Positions 11,221 to 24,100 of a DNA stretch of 64,000 bases are shown here, piece by piece. Each line of letters begins with the position of its first letter. The stretch's first letter is position 1. A program made the position numbers and the translations under genes. The notes beneath the pieces were generated by a model. It was not told the origin of the DNA. It did no database searches and saw only the letters and a list, made by a program, of their open reading frames with translations. The DNA is from Vermamoeba vermiformis (lineage: Eukaryota; Tubulinea; Echinamoebida): the NCBI GenBank assembly GCA_045837725.1, contig JBEWZL010000272.1, positions 248,001-312,000 of the forward strand, in the 5' to 3' direction.

Positions 11221-14200
11221 TTATTTATTAGCAGGACATCCTTTAAGATAATGAATAGCTTCAAGCGCTACTACGTGCTCGCAATCATGCGGGGTCATAG
11301 CGATCAGAAGTGGCTTAGTGTAGCTGAATGACTTGTAGTTCAAATGAGGCAATCGGCACGTGGTCGAACCTTCCCCGCCTTTCTTTGCAGGAATTCGTCG
11401 GTACTCGGCCTTCTGATGCTTATTGACCTCCAATAATTCCGCTAAGATCTCTTTCGGCAATTCTTTTTCGGGCCATTCGCGTGGTCTGAATTGCGTTGGA
11501 ATTCCACAATTTGAACACAACGGAACAGCTTTGTAGCCTGTATTTTTCAACGGCTTCTTGCCAATGTTTCTCAACACGTTATTGATCTCCTCGATGACGG
11601 CAGGATTAAGTTGCAAAATTTCTTCAGGGATGGTCAATAACAACTCGTCTAGCTTGGCTAATATGAATCGCATGCACACTCGTTTGAGATTTAACGCGTT
11701 GAAAAAGCAGGCTGCGTCCAATAACGCACAAACATTCTCGCGAGCCACGCTCTTGAGCAACTCAGTCTCGCATCTGAAAACAGCATTAGACCTCATATTC
11801 ATAATAAAAGTATCACAGCCGCCGGTCTTATAATGAATCCTTAACGCGTTGCTTACCTCTTCTTCAGCTGTTCAAAATCGAAGATCGTAGTTTGACACAT
11901 CAAGTCAAACACTTTCTGCGTGTCATCAGCGTCAATCTGATCCGAGTAAGTATATCGCATGAGCTCTTTGAACAATTCAAAGTCAATTTCATCAACTGCG
12001 ATCTGTCGCTCTCGACTCTCACGGAATCGACCGCTGAACATGTTGTCGAAGTAGCTGCTGCGTGCTGCAATGACACAACGATGAGCGAACCACTTGTTGG
12101 TGCCTTCAATGATGATTTCAACATCTATCAACGCACATATTAGTACCAATTATATTACTTTTGTTTGGTGAAAGAAATTAGAAAGATTCAGTGACAGCGA
12201 ATTTTTCGAGTTGCTATATTAGGCAAAACTTACCGCTGAACAATGGATTGTTAATGCCCCACGACAAGTCGCTATTGAGAGTGGAGGTCGGGAAGACTAA
12301 GGTAGACCTATAATGATATGTTAATATTGCTATATTAGCGGATCTCATATGATGACTTACGTTGAAATGCCCGTGCAAATTCTAGCGAGTTGCGAGAGCT
12401 GGAAGTATTGTGCGAGAGGCAACAAGTTCATTGCATTTTGAGGCGTCAAAGTGACACGATCGGAGTACAAATACTCGAGCTGAAAAGAAAAGTGTCAGAT
12501 CCAGAATCAGTCAAAATATTTCCTTATTAGGAAAGTGCACGTTAAGAGTTACGTACCATTTGCTTGAAAGTGTTATAATCGAATTCTTCTAAATAAATAT
12601 CGCTGTGTTGATTCAAAAAGATTTTGTGCTCGTCTTTGTCTTTTTGTTCCTCTTCGATTTGTTTTTCTTCTTCAGTCATTTCTTTATTATTATTCTCTTC
12701 TTCATCTTTCAATAAATTTTCAACTTGATTTGCTTCGTTTTCATTTTGAGATTGATCGGGATTTTCATTATGTTTGTTGATAATTTCTTGGCTGGCTTTC
12801 AATTTATCCGCTGATCTTTGTTTGTACTCGCCAATAACTTCTTGCGTAATTCGGCGAATTTCTTGCGGGTCAGTAATATCTTTAATTCGCAAAAGAATTC
12901 TTCTGAACGGGATGGATCTCGCCGCCAAGACGATCTTGTGCGCATCGATCTTTTGGTTATCAGCAAAGTGCAAAGTGACATCACAGTATCGCTTATTATT
13001 CAATAAGCCCAACAATTCTTCACCGATCTTTGATGCGAATGTTTCTAAACGCAGTTAGAATTTTTTTTCCAAAAAAGGAAATTTCTTCGACTTGTTGCAC
13101 TTACCGGTGGATTTCAAGTTTCTCAGCACGTGGATGTCGCGTCTTTTAATGACTTCATTGCCTACCATAGTCTCGTCTTGCGTACCAACAGCTTTTTGTG
13201 TGGCCAAGAAGTAGATCTTGTCGTCAACCAAAGCCGAGCAATGTAGACCACTAATGTACTCGCTCTATGCATACCTCATCAATATCATATTCAATATAGA
13301 GTCTAGCTAGGCACTTACGACAACTTCTTCGTGATCTTCGACGTGTTTGACTTTAGGTTGGGTGACAATATTACCAGCAACACTGACACCATAAGCACGC
13401 TTAGAAACTGAAAAAAAGGTTAAAACGACATTAAATTAGCTTATTAAATGATATTACTTGGTTCAAGAATGAAGACAGTGTTCAAAGTAATGTTCTTGCT
13501 CATGCCACCGAAGATAAAAATGTTAGATCCGACCAAGTGCGCGGAGTGGTAGCTCATTGCAGGCAAGGTTCCCTTAACTATGTCATATATAATTGGTTAG
13601 TACTAGGCATCTATACGATTCATCATAACAAATCAAGTTCGTACTTTCGATTTGGCTCCAGGTAAAGTTCCTCATAGAGAAGGCCCAAATGTCATTCAAC
13701 TCGACGCCATCTTCGTGGACACCTCCGATAATAAACAGAGTCTATTATAGCGTTAATAGGTATGGACTATTGAAGAAGCACGTGGGACTTACGTCTAAAG
13801 CGGGATGATAAACGGCTGCGTGTGCGTGACGAGGGGCAGGTTTGACGGCGCCTTTACCTGGGATCTTGATCTCTTCGACGGACAAGTAAGTACCAGTATG
13901 ACGACGTCGAGGTAAAGACGGGTGAGTGGTGGCTAACAAAGAATACGTATTAGATAGGGCAACGGAAGAAATGATGTTCGAAAGCAGATTTGGATCGTAC
14001 TTTTTCGTTTCCACGTAATCTCGTACAAGGCATTAGATGAAGTGTGTTTGGTCATCTTTCCACCAAACACAATCATTCTAGTGCCCACATTAGTCGTCGT
14101 GTGATAGCTAAGGGCTGGCAAGGTGCCTTCAACTCGTTTGTCAGACCAGTGATCTTCCCAATACTGCATAATAACCTAAAAAATATTCGTTAAATACGAA

Positions 14201-15887
14201 TAGCATATATGGATCTAAAAGAGCGAAAAGTTAAGGGGAAGGTACCTTGTGTTTATCGGATGCGTATTTTCTGGGATCACATCCACACCAGTAGTCAGCT
14301 GGACGTTCGTTCTCATCCTTAGTTTGAACATGGACTATGATACGTGTTAACAATATGTCAATATATCATATTATAACGAATGAGCTTACAGTCGCCATCG
14401 CACGGTTCATACGGAAGTTGGTTGCCCCAGCGGTACAAATACATTGCCATAAATCGGTCCGTAGGAATGAATCGAGCATTTTTAGCGTGTAATTCTCCGA
14501 AACGCATTTTTTTGGGGCCAAGGTTAACTAATGAAGAAAGAGTTAGTTAGGGCTTCAATCTCGTAATAAATTTTGCCATACCGTCGCTTAAAACATGAAT
14601 CTCATTAAATCTCTTGCTATCGTTCGTGCCTCCAATAATAATAATGTTTTCGCCTTTGGGATCCAAAGTAGCCTTTTTTTTTGTTAGTACCGTTCAGTAT
14701 TTGTAGTTAATTATTGAATAGAACTTACTGTATGACCCCAGCGCTGAGAAATATTCACACCCTAATGTATTAAATGGTATAAATACGATGTTCAGAAAAA
14801 GTTTGGGATCTTCGAGATCTGCTGATCTAAGCACTTACAGCAATACGAGCATAGTCAATAACGTTCCTATCAAGGTCGATTACGAAAGCAGGCTGGTTCA
14901 AGACACCTCCCATAACTAAAGCATATCGCTTCTTTTTCAACGGGACGAGTTCTCGGTTCTTCATGTCGATGCCTTCCAATGACTCGACCTCTTCAAAGTA
15001 CGTAAAAGTAGCTCCTGTGCCGAGCTTGAAAGCCTTATCAACTAAGTCGAAACAATATAATTTAGTACTAGCGGGCAGCTATAGTAAGGTACATACGTTG
15101 TGGGTGTTCCCAAACGATGCCTGCTGCAGGTTCCAAAGGCTGAACTTCGACGGGCACATCCGACCTCAACAAACTTTCGATACGTTGATTAAGCTAAATT
15201 AAAGGGTTAATACTTGATAATAAATGTATATATTTCTTGAAGGAAAGTACGGTTAAAGTAGAAATGTGAATCGAGGGCAATTTGAGGTTAGAAGTACATC
15301 CACAAAAATAAATTACCTCGCGTTGTTTTCGTTCTTCCATTTCTCGTTTTCGTTCTTCAATGCCGAATAAATCATCATCGTCATCGATCTTCTGGTTACC
15401 GCGCACTTTCTTAACTTCACCTTGAGATCCGGCAGTTTTCTCGGGTTCGTTAGTATTGCTTATTTGTGGAATTGATGATTGCTTGGCTTTCAGAGATTCT
15501 AAATATTCTTCATATGATTGTGCAGGTTGTGCAGGTTCTTCCTCCTCGTATTCCTCATCATAGTACTCCTCGTCGTAATCCTCTTCGTCATAATCGTCCT
15601 TAATTTTTAAAATTAACAATCATCAAGTAAATAATATAAAGGCACTTACATCAGCGGGATACAGATGAGAATAAGGCTGTAAGAATTATAAAATAAGAAA
15701 TAAATTAATTTATGAAATTCGGATCGCGTTACAGAGCAATATTTTAGCAAATTTGTGGCAGAAATATTTGGGCAAAGTTGTAGTATAAGACAATTCCGAT
15801 TAAGAATTTGGTTTAAATCACGGTGCTAAGGATCTCGATCGTCTGTTTGTCCTTGCAGTGAGAATCAATTAATCTTACCTTGCTCAT
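11221..15887 (-). CDS. LZTR1-like kelch/double-BTB adaptor
   Basis: Twenty exons encode about 1083 residues: 15887-15879, 15676-15650, 15598-15317, 15193-15097, 15041-14839, 14761-14729, 14672-14582, 14527-14390, 14334-14246, 14175-14001, 13932-13793, 13741-13645, 13577-13458, 13407-13319, 13264-13105, 13044-12557, 12479-12361, 12307-12234, 12124-11857, 11773-11221. Order: acidic Asp/Glu/Tyr-rich N-terminus, kelch repeats (RWGHT, IIIIGGTND, MIVFGGKM, LFIIGGVHEDG, IFIFGGM), BTB1 (CDVTLHFADNQKIDAHKIVL), BTB2 (WFAHRCVIAARSSYFDNMF) and a BACK-like helical region. LZTR1 recruits RAS-family GTPases to cullin-3 ubiquitin ligases; that role is by family. BTB1 is split by about 90 charged residues rich in Glu, Asn and Lys. 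The first coding exon encodes only MSK. The kelch-BTB-BTB order makes LZTR1 the best match. Confidence 0.8.
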
Positions 15888-16302
15888 CTTTAGATGTGCT
15901 TGATTGTACTATTTTTAATAATGACTGTTGTTACAGCCAAAAAATGGTTTAATTACCGGTTAATTACCCACAAATTTGTGGAGACGATATCAATCTTGAC
16001 CATTTCGCTACTATCTTGAAAATATAGTAATAATTATGATAATAGACCAAGATGGACCACACGGCAATGCCTTTCGAAGCGGTATAAGTGAATTCAATTT
16101 GTTGGATGAATTAAAATCGGATGGATTACCATTATATATGTAGTTAGTATTACGCATTCGTTTATGCACCTCGTAGCTCTATTCTTTCGCAAGTTTTTCC
16201 GAATTCCCAACGCGCCTTCTTTTTACACGTGAACTCCGCTTTTTCTATTTTATTGTATTCACGCCGTTCACCTCCATCAATGAACTAGTATAAAATCACA
16301 TA
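15888..16302. other. Divergent intergenic region
   Basis: This 415 bp separates the start codons of the LZTR1-like gene and the longin-vWA gene and presumably holds both promoters. It is AT-rich. No coding segment, RNA gene or repeat was recognised. Confidence 0.5.
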
Positions 16303-19300
16303 ATGGAGGAAGAAGAATCGAAGATACAGTACTGCATGATTGCTTCGATCCACAATTATGTGATCGTGGAAGCGTATTCGGATCCAATACCAAGACCTAG
16401 TAATATTGGTTCCATTTGCGCACAAATTATTGAAAAATTAGAAGGAAATGAAATGAATCAGTCTTATTCCTTTGATAAGTAAGTAAAGTAGTTGGCGGGC
16501 TGGAAAGATCCAATACCAGCGTTAATTAACTTTAATTTGCAACTTTAATATTTACTAATTTTTATGCGTAGCTACAATAGCAATAATTAATCTAATTCAA
16601 AACGCCACCATAAATTATTTTCAATTTTCCCATTTATTTTCGTTGTGATTTCATTGGAGGGACATCACCATTTTACCCACAAATGGCAATAAAATAAATC
16701 CTTTTGCTCAAATATTACTGTTTATTCGTGAAATAATGTATAAAAGCTCTTTTGGATCCCTGAATCCGCAACGTAACTAATCCGATCCTTTTTAGTCATA
16801 ACTTCAATGTGACTTTTTCAAACGATGTGTTCTACGTCTGCGTGTGCAATGACACGTTCTCAACAAGAACGGCGTTTAAATTCCTCAACGCGTTGCAGAG
16901 TTTGTTCGAAAAGTCGCACGATCCACCAACTGAATTTGCGGTTCGAAAGAAACTGGTACGAAAATAATCACTACAATAAGATAGACCTAACATATTATTC
17001 CTTAGCTTTATTTTAATTCCCTACCAAAAGAAAAATTTGTCGAAAAAGAGATCGATCAGGTCAAAGAATTGCTGCAAAGTAACATTGGTAAGCTCCTGCG
17101 TAGAATAAATAGACTATAGACTAACAAAATTACATGAAGATCATTACGATGGCCATAACAGGGACTTGACGGGCTTCAGAAGCGTAAGTTCGATCCAAAT
17201 CCCTTTTGCCGCGATCTAACGGAAGTCTTTAGGCCATTAAGAACAATGTTATTCCTCTGAATACGAATATTACATTTGATTCGATATTTGGAGACTATAC
17301 GTTCGAATTTGGTAATCCTCTTGAAGCTAATAGAACGGCCATCAATACGTTTTACCCGATCTGTTCTTGGGCAGTCAGCAAGGATCCATTGAATAAGCTA
17401 GCGGAGTTATTTATGGTCATCAGATTGAAGACTTATCCTAGAAACGTTAAATCAAGCAATATTAAGGTACAACTTAGGTCTCGCGAGATCGTGTACTGAC
17501 TTTATTTCAAAGCTTGTAATCTGCTTGGATATATCAGGTTCAATGTTTTCGCCTTTCCAAGACGAGGTTAAGCCTAAATTAGACGTCGCCAAAGAATGCA
17601 TATTAGGAATTTTAAAGCAACTTAGTCCAAGTAAGATCCGTGTTCATTCGTTTATTTAGAATCTGGCTAATGATCGCAGATGATTATGTTGGCCTAGTAG
17701 TATTCAACGATAATGCGCGAGTCGTATTCTCGCTCGAACAAGTGGCTCAATTGTCGATGGAGAAAATCAAGTACGAACTCGATATTTTGTCTGCTAAAGG
17801 CGCCACAAATATGGTACGAGTATTTTAAGATCGTTATTTAGTAAATATCTAACGATGAGGTTCGTATTATAGGAGGCTGGATTGAAACTCGCTGCTCAAC
17901 AGTTTTCAAAGAAAACCCAAATTGGTAAGTTTTTCTTTTTAGTGCTAATAAATAGCCAAAATTTTTATTAATTGCATTTTTTCTTTACAGATTTTCCAAA
18001 GCGTATTATTTTCCTGACGGACGCAACACCAAGTGAATACGAAGCGATAAGATTAGAAGAACAAACGATTTTGAATACGAACAGGTACCACTTTGATAAC
18101 GCTATCATCCAGCATAGGATAGGGACCTGTTATTAACAGTTTTATCAGAAATATTGCTACTTCGTTCATTGGAATTGGAGTCGAGTTCCCGCCATACTTA
18201 ACTGAAATTTTGACCTCGTTCAAGTCAGCGAACTATCACAGCGTTGACTCAGCACAAAAGTTCTTGAATACACTAGATACAGGTATCATTGATATACGAT
18301 GACTTACTCGGCACAAATGACACGAGATCCGGATCTGATGTCAAATGTCGGATTGTCAGATCTTAACTTCTTATTGTTTATATCCATCTAATAGTGTTTA
18401 TTTGTAGGTTTTACATGCTTAGTAACACCAGTGGTGCACAATTTGAGTTTGGAAATTACTTCGAAAGACTTGGGCGTTGATTGGATCGACGGCCCGCCTT
18501 TGAATATTGGCACGTTATTTGCCGTAGAAAACGATAAGAGGTGAGGCTGGGAATTGCCTAAAAAGGAAATGACTAACTTGTATTCTATAGGTTGCCGAAC
18601 TTGATCCGGTTAAAAACAACCAAAGCCGCTTTAGCCAATCCGAACCAATTGAGCAACTCTGAAATACAAATCACAGCTACATATGAAGACATTAAGGGCA
18701 CTGCAGCACAACAGACATTTTTGATGAAATTTCCGTTGTTCGCTACAAACTCGTTGCAACAGAACCACGATATTTCCGGCATTTATCAGAGCCCTGTCGT
18801 TCGCAAAGTGATTTTATTGCGAAGATATTTGAATTTGATATCAAATTGGTGCCATGATATGACGTTTCCTGAACGGCCGATCCACAAGTTGAAAAATGGA
18901 TTGACTGTCGTAACATCACGATCCACGGAAGAACTTGTGGATATCGAAGAAGAGTCGACATTATCGAGTATTACCCAAAAAAGCAAATCTAAGAGGAAAG
19001 AAGTTGCAAAAATTTACAAAGAATATTTTGCCAAGTTTTTCGAGCACTTTGAATCAGAAGTGGATGAAATTGACGACGTGAATTTATTACAAGAATTGGA
19101 AGTCCTTCAAGCACTCTTGGAATTCGACGAGAATAGTATTGTGGTCACGGATCAGCCTATTTCAATAGACGATAAATATCGGGCCTACAGAACAGCATCT
19201 CCCAATCGAGATACATTGAGCGGCTCGTCGAGTGATTCGCTCATTCGTAGCAACAGCAGTTACAGTGGCAACGAAAAAAAGAAGAAAAAACAACGAAGAT

Positions 19301-19311
19301 GCTGTTGCTAG
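16303..19311 (+). CDS. Longin-domain / vWA-domain fusion with CCC lipid-anchor-like tail
   Basis: Twelve exons in continuous phase: 16303-16478, 16796-16955, 17006-17087, 17140-17183, 17233-17466, 17513-17630, 17680-17813, 17873-17924, 17991-18084, 18149-18282, 18408-18540, 18591-19311 (693 residues). Residues 1-115 match a VAMP7-type longin domain (MIASIHNYVIVEAY, VFYVCVCNDTFSTRTAFKFL) and lead into the start of an R-SNARE-like helix (EIDQVKELLQSNI), which then stops. From about residue 230 there is a vWA domain with a complete MIDAS: DISGS, the Thr of GATNM and the Asp of FLTDAT. The C-terminus is a Ser-rich linker, a polybasic run (EKKKKKQRR) and CCC, typical of a prenylated or palmitoylated tail. 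The intron between SNARE-like and vWA parts is only 52 nt, leaving no room for a gene boundary. Membrane trafficking is inferred from the longin domain. Confidence 0.75.
18324..18340. repeat. Intronic AGATCCGGATCT palindrome
   Basis: Copy of the GATC-rich motif (gagatccggatctgatg) inside intron 10 of the longin-vWA gene. The core is a perfect palindrome and recurs in introns of several other genes in the window. Confidence 0.6.
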
Positions 19312-19684
19312 AATTAACCCAGTTCATTCACAAGACGATGCCGTTCATGAACGAAACCTTCAAAATTCCGAGTATTGACTTGTCGAAGTTGGAGCTCATC
19401 TATAGTAAGTGATACATATGAGCAGTAGATGTCTGCAGAACCCGCCAAGCGTCCTCTGGAGTTACAACTTTGGTCCAGGAAGAGCTTGAACGTCGATCTA
19501 AATTAGCGCTAGCCGAGATCCGGTGGATTCATAACAACCACGATACGTGAAACAGGTCGCTAAAGAACAAAATAAAGCAAAAGATTTGATCGGAATTTTC
19601 AATTTTCTTCGATCAGATCCGCAACTGATAGCACTTAACGATGAATTCTTATTATTATTCGATATAAAATCTAGGTTTATTTGA
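19299..19684 (+). other. Coding-like segments downstream of the longin-vWA stop
   Basis: Two open segments in this 3' region look like protein. 19299-19404 is a frame starting at an ATG that overlaps the vWA stop codon in another frame (MLLLELTQFIHKTMPFMNE) and ends at a GTAAGT donor. 19556-19684 follows a CAG acceptor (KDLIGIFNFLRSDPQLIAL) and its stop overlaps the kinase gene stop on the other strand. Joining them needs an uncertain middle exon. They could be an alternative 3' end of the vWA gene, a small separate gene, or chance. Confidence 0.3.
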
Positions 19685-20830
19685 TATTGGTTGTATGTTT
19701 TTGACGCAAACGCTTCAGTACTTCAATGCACCGCTTCATTGTCGGTCTGTTGACTGGATTTACTTGACAACAATCGTGCACGAGCCTTCTGAACTCACTA
19801 TCGCTAGTCATAGTAGCTGACGAATCAAGCATCCCATTGATTTTGCTATGAAGTTCAGTTGAGTCTCTGGTCGTTGGCAAGTTTTTGCTGCTCGTGGCCA
19901 TTACAAGCAACACAATTCCGAATCTAGAGAGGTTAGATTAATTAGAATAGCTTCCTATTAACCTTATTTACGTACGAATAAACATCTACGGATTCATTGT
20001 AGCCGTCACCGTCCACTAGCTCGGGTGCGAAGTAGCCTAATGTGCCACCTTGAAAAGTCTTGGCCACGGAGTTCTTGTTCAGATATCCCGCGGCACCAAA
20101 ATCACCGATCTTCGCTCGTGCTTTATTGTGATATAACTGCAGAAAGTACATTAGTAACTAATCATAGGGCAATTTATGACACGTGTCAGTGACCACCTTA
20201 CCAATATATTAGCGCACTTGAGATCACGATGAATGATCTTCGGAGTGAGATTGTGCAAGTAGTTCAAGCCCTTAGCGACATCCAGGGCCAGTTGGATGAC
20301 TTGGTGACGGTCTAACTTGACATGGTGTTTGAAAAGTAGGTCTTGCAGTGACCCGTGCTTCATGTACTCCATCACGAGCATGATCTCCGTTGTATCTGGC
20401 TTCATCGTCGTGCCCATCGATAGCACCACGTGCTTGTGATGGAGTCGCCTGCCAAACCAAAATGTCAAATCAAGTGTCAAAATGTCATTCACTCGTGTCA
20501 TTCGAGATCGACTTACATCACAGTGCGTGCCTCGTGAATCAAGATGTCAAGCTTTCCAGTCTCAATGTCTGCGACTTTGATGCCCTTGACAGCAACGTTC
20601 TGGCCGTGCCACTGCGCTTTGAACACTTCGCCATAGCCTCCTGCACCAATGCTCTCTCCGATCGTCAGTTCATAGTACGGGATATCGGTGTTATTGTTCC
20701 GCTTTAACTTTTCGTTTTCTTCTTTGAGTCGCTTGATTTCTTCGTGCAACCGCTTATTTTCGTATCTAAACAAGGCATTTTGTTGCTTTAGCTTTTCATA
20801 AGGCTCGTTGTTCTGGTTTACTTCTTCCAT
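19677..20830 (-). CDS. TKL-type protein kinase with N-terminal coiled coil
   Basis: Four exons: 20830-20517, 20448-20202, 20136-19976, 19923-19677 (322 residues). Residues about 8-45 form a leucine-zipper-like coiled coil (LKQQNALFRYENKRL). The kinase domain follows with all landmarks: glycine loop IGAGGYGEVFKA, VAVKGIK catalytic Lys, Glu of helix C in IHEARTV, IIHRDLKCANIL catalytic loop, IGDFGAAG, GTLGYFAPE and a C-lobe ending NRPTMKRCIEVLKRL. HRDLKxxN plus the GTxxYFAPE segment suit the tyrosine-kinase-like group common in amoebozoans. It looks catalytically competent. The coiled coil probably drives dimerisation. The gene is convergent with the longin-vWA gene and divergent from the F-box/HEAT gene. 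Confidence 0.9.
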
Positions 20831-21190
20831 TCTTTACTCGTAATATGTCCACTAACGCGTTAACTAGTTTGTCAGCGTTAATTTATTTACGAAAAAAAAT
20901 TAGAAAATAACAATAGCGCGCTTCCAGGATATCCAACCAGCAAAATAATATCCAATATTAATATTGAATAAATTTAAAATGGGCAACAATATTAGCTATC
21001 GTGTTGAAAATTACTAACCTGCTCGAGTAAAATAAATACCAATGTTTGAGGATAATCTGAATATTACTTAGGCTAATAATTCACTTGTCCTGGTCTGCCA
21101 TTCTGCACGTCGAACAAAACGAGAATTTCAGTTTGACGTGCTTGACGTTTTGATCTCGTTAGTGCCAATTTTCATTTTTGAATGCTGTAA
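20831..21190. other. Divergent intergenic region
   Basis: This 360 bp lies between the start codons of the TKL kinase and the F-box/HEAT gene. It is AT-rich, and no motif was recognised. Confidence 0.45.
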
Positions 21191-24100
21191 ATGGAGAACA
21201 CGGCAGACATTGGTTCTTGGCCCACTGAGGTCCTTTTCTCATTTTTTAGATCGTTGGACCCGCTCTCATTACGTAAGAAAGGGATCAACCCTTCCCGCTC
21301 AATTTCAAATCTGCCTTATCAATAATTCATTTGCTCAAACGCATAGAGCCATCACCTTATTTACGGAATGAATATTTTAAATAATATTGTAATTTTGTAG
21401 ACCAGTTCAGCGGAGTTTGTAAACGATGGAGCCAGATGAGCCTAGATAACGAGCTCTGGCGCCAATTCTGCGCTGAACGGTGGCAAAATATTCCAAAGGA
21501 ATCGGATTGTGTAAAGAATTGGCTAATACCCGTGCGTGAAGGAGGTAACCATAACCTTGATCGAGCTCAAATTCTTCGTATTAATCCAGTTAAATAGTTG
21601 GCAATAAGGAAAATAGAATTGATTGGCGTAAAGTATATTTAATAAGGTAATATTAAACAGAGCCTATTGGTAGAGTTAATTTAATTAATCCAATTTTTTT
21701 GATCTGCGTAGAGATTTGGCCGATTCTGCTACACTTGCTATGGTTAGAACAATGCCTAAGCCCTCTAAAAAGAAAGGCAGACAAGTTAAAGGAGCTCGTC
21801 AATCAGCTACAAAAGATTTTTTTGAGAAGGGTTGGATCGAGCTTAAAGATCTCCCAGCCTTAGAAGAATTCTTTGCAAAAAATACTAGAAATATCAGCGA
21901 GCCAGAAGATTATCTAGACGAAATGCTGCAAATAATGAATTTTCACTTGGAGTTTGAGTTATTGATGCTGAAGCAAGTCAACATTTCTCGTATGAAGCAT
22001 CTGGGCGTTGCAGCAAAATTCTTAGAAGATCTTGCTGATTTTCTTAAATCATTACATGATTATGCACCATATCGGTACGTAACGGTTCGTTGATCCACAA
22101 TTAAAATTTTTAATATTTTTTTTTGTCGATCCAGATTCATCGCAGTGTTAAATCAATACTTCGATCTTGCCGTGCAAAAAGAAGTACCCCTTGAAACAGC
22201 TGCAAAGTTAGTTGCTGCAATGACTAGCGTTATGAGTGCAATTGCAGGGGATTACGAAGGCAATATGACTGATCTACTCGAGGAGCTTAAAGACTTTTTT
22301 ATGCTTATTGTCCGATTTATCAACGAATATCCTTACGGAGATGCCTATGTAAGTTCAATACTGCAATATTTCATCTTACGAGTGTATTTTTAACGCGGAT
22401 CTGACCTTCAGAATCAATGGATCAGCACTGATTTTGCAGAAGACGAAACATCGCCGACGCATGAATTCGAAGAAAGCCTTAATGTGCTAGCCGTTACTAT
22501 GAGTAAGTTAAAGTGACTTTAAGTCTTAAAAACTCAATGCTGGATCTACGAAGTCCGAGATCGTAAAAAAAAAAATTATTAATTTTATTTTGCAGAGGAC
22601 ATTGACAGGGTCGATGAACTTTGGCAGGTCATGATAGAAAGTTTAAGCAAACTTAATCCAAGCACATCGTTACGAGCGTTCAATACTGTCTTAGCCATCA
22701 ATGGAGCTGTTACCGAAAGCGTCAAAGAACCTGTGCTTGCAAATTTGGATCAATTTGCCGCCACGTAAGTCATTTTCGGTGAAATTCCGCTACTGAGGTC
22801 TAAAAAATTTCCTTTTTAGGTATGTGCTTCCGTTCTTCCGGGTCGACCAATCAACTCCGATTGAAAAACTCGTTCCGATTAATTATTACTTCGCAACAAC
22901 GTTCTCGAACTTAGGCGTAAGTATAATATAAATTTGATATATTGGGCAAATTAATATTAATTTTGTCGGTAGTCTGCAATGCAAGTTAAATTTATGCATC
23001 AATTGATGCCGGGAATCATTACAATGGCTAGCGTTAATCACCCAAGGCAAGTATAAGACTTATTAATATTTCGTATTACTAATTAAATTGCTATAGAGTT
23101 CAATATCATGTCGGTCAAGTACTCTTAGGCTTTTGCGAACATTTAGTGGACGGCGAAGAAGGGTTTGGACAGTACTTGCCAGAATTGCTGAACAAATTGT
23201 ACGCGACTGTTATGACTTCTACGAACCAACTAGCACGAGAAAAAACGATTTTTGCTATTAGTTCTATTGTCATCACTTGCCGTAATAATTTTGCTGAGGT
23301 AATGCTGGATCCACATCTGGTTCGGATCTAAAACTCAAATTTATTAACGTTACTTAATTTAATGATAGGTCCGTGAAAGCGTGATGACAACCTTCAAGAA
23401 TTTGCTGGCTATAGGCAACAAGAAAGATCGTGAAGCCGTTATTGAAGCGTTAAGTCGAATTGGCGCTGGTGTTGGAGACCAGAAAGAGAGCATTGCCGGT
23501 GACGTGGAATCGCTTTACGCACAAGTTGTTGAAGATTTTAAGAACGACAGACCCGCCCACGAAGAGCTTTTGATAAAGTTGACGGAGTTTGGTGTCACTA
23601 CATTGGGCAAAAAGTTCAGCAAGTACCTCCCTCTCGTGTTCCCAGTCATTCATCAACACGCCGTTTCCGAAGTTCTTAATATCCCTGAAGGCCTTATGGG
23701 TGCTGGAGAACCTCTTCATGAAAATAATAACGATGCCGAGAATAACAATGAAGACGATGAAAATGACAACGAAGATAACGACGGCGAGAATGACGGTACA
23801 AAAAAATTATTATTTTTTCCAGGTAATTCTTAATTAATATTTCTTTTATACCAGATGAACCTGAGGACGAAATTGATTGGGATAATCCGAACTTATCAGT
23901 CGATGAAAAGCAAGTCTCATTGAAAACATCTTGCGTTGCTGCGTTAGGAAATTTAGTCGAAGATCTGGATCGCGCCGAGCTGTTGCCTTACTACGAGCAG
24001 ATCCACGAAGCACTTCGATTAAACGTAGGAGGTCAAGGCACTCTTGGTAAGTACTGTCATCTACTTGCCATTACATACAAACCTGACCTGTTTCTAAAAT

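Noticed and set aside
17088-17139. Gene boundary between a VAMP7 gene and a vWA gene
   Set aside because: The spacer is only 52 nt with good splice sites, phases match on both sides, and there is no room for the rest of a SNARE helix, a terminator and a promoter.
21545-21596. F-box protein ending at a stop near 21596 as a 96-residue F-box-only protein
   Set aside because: Using the GTGCG donor at 21532 gives a further exon with a typical F-box tail (ENRIDWRKVYLIR) and continuous phase into the HEAT part, which explains more of the sequence.
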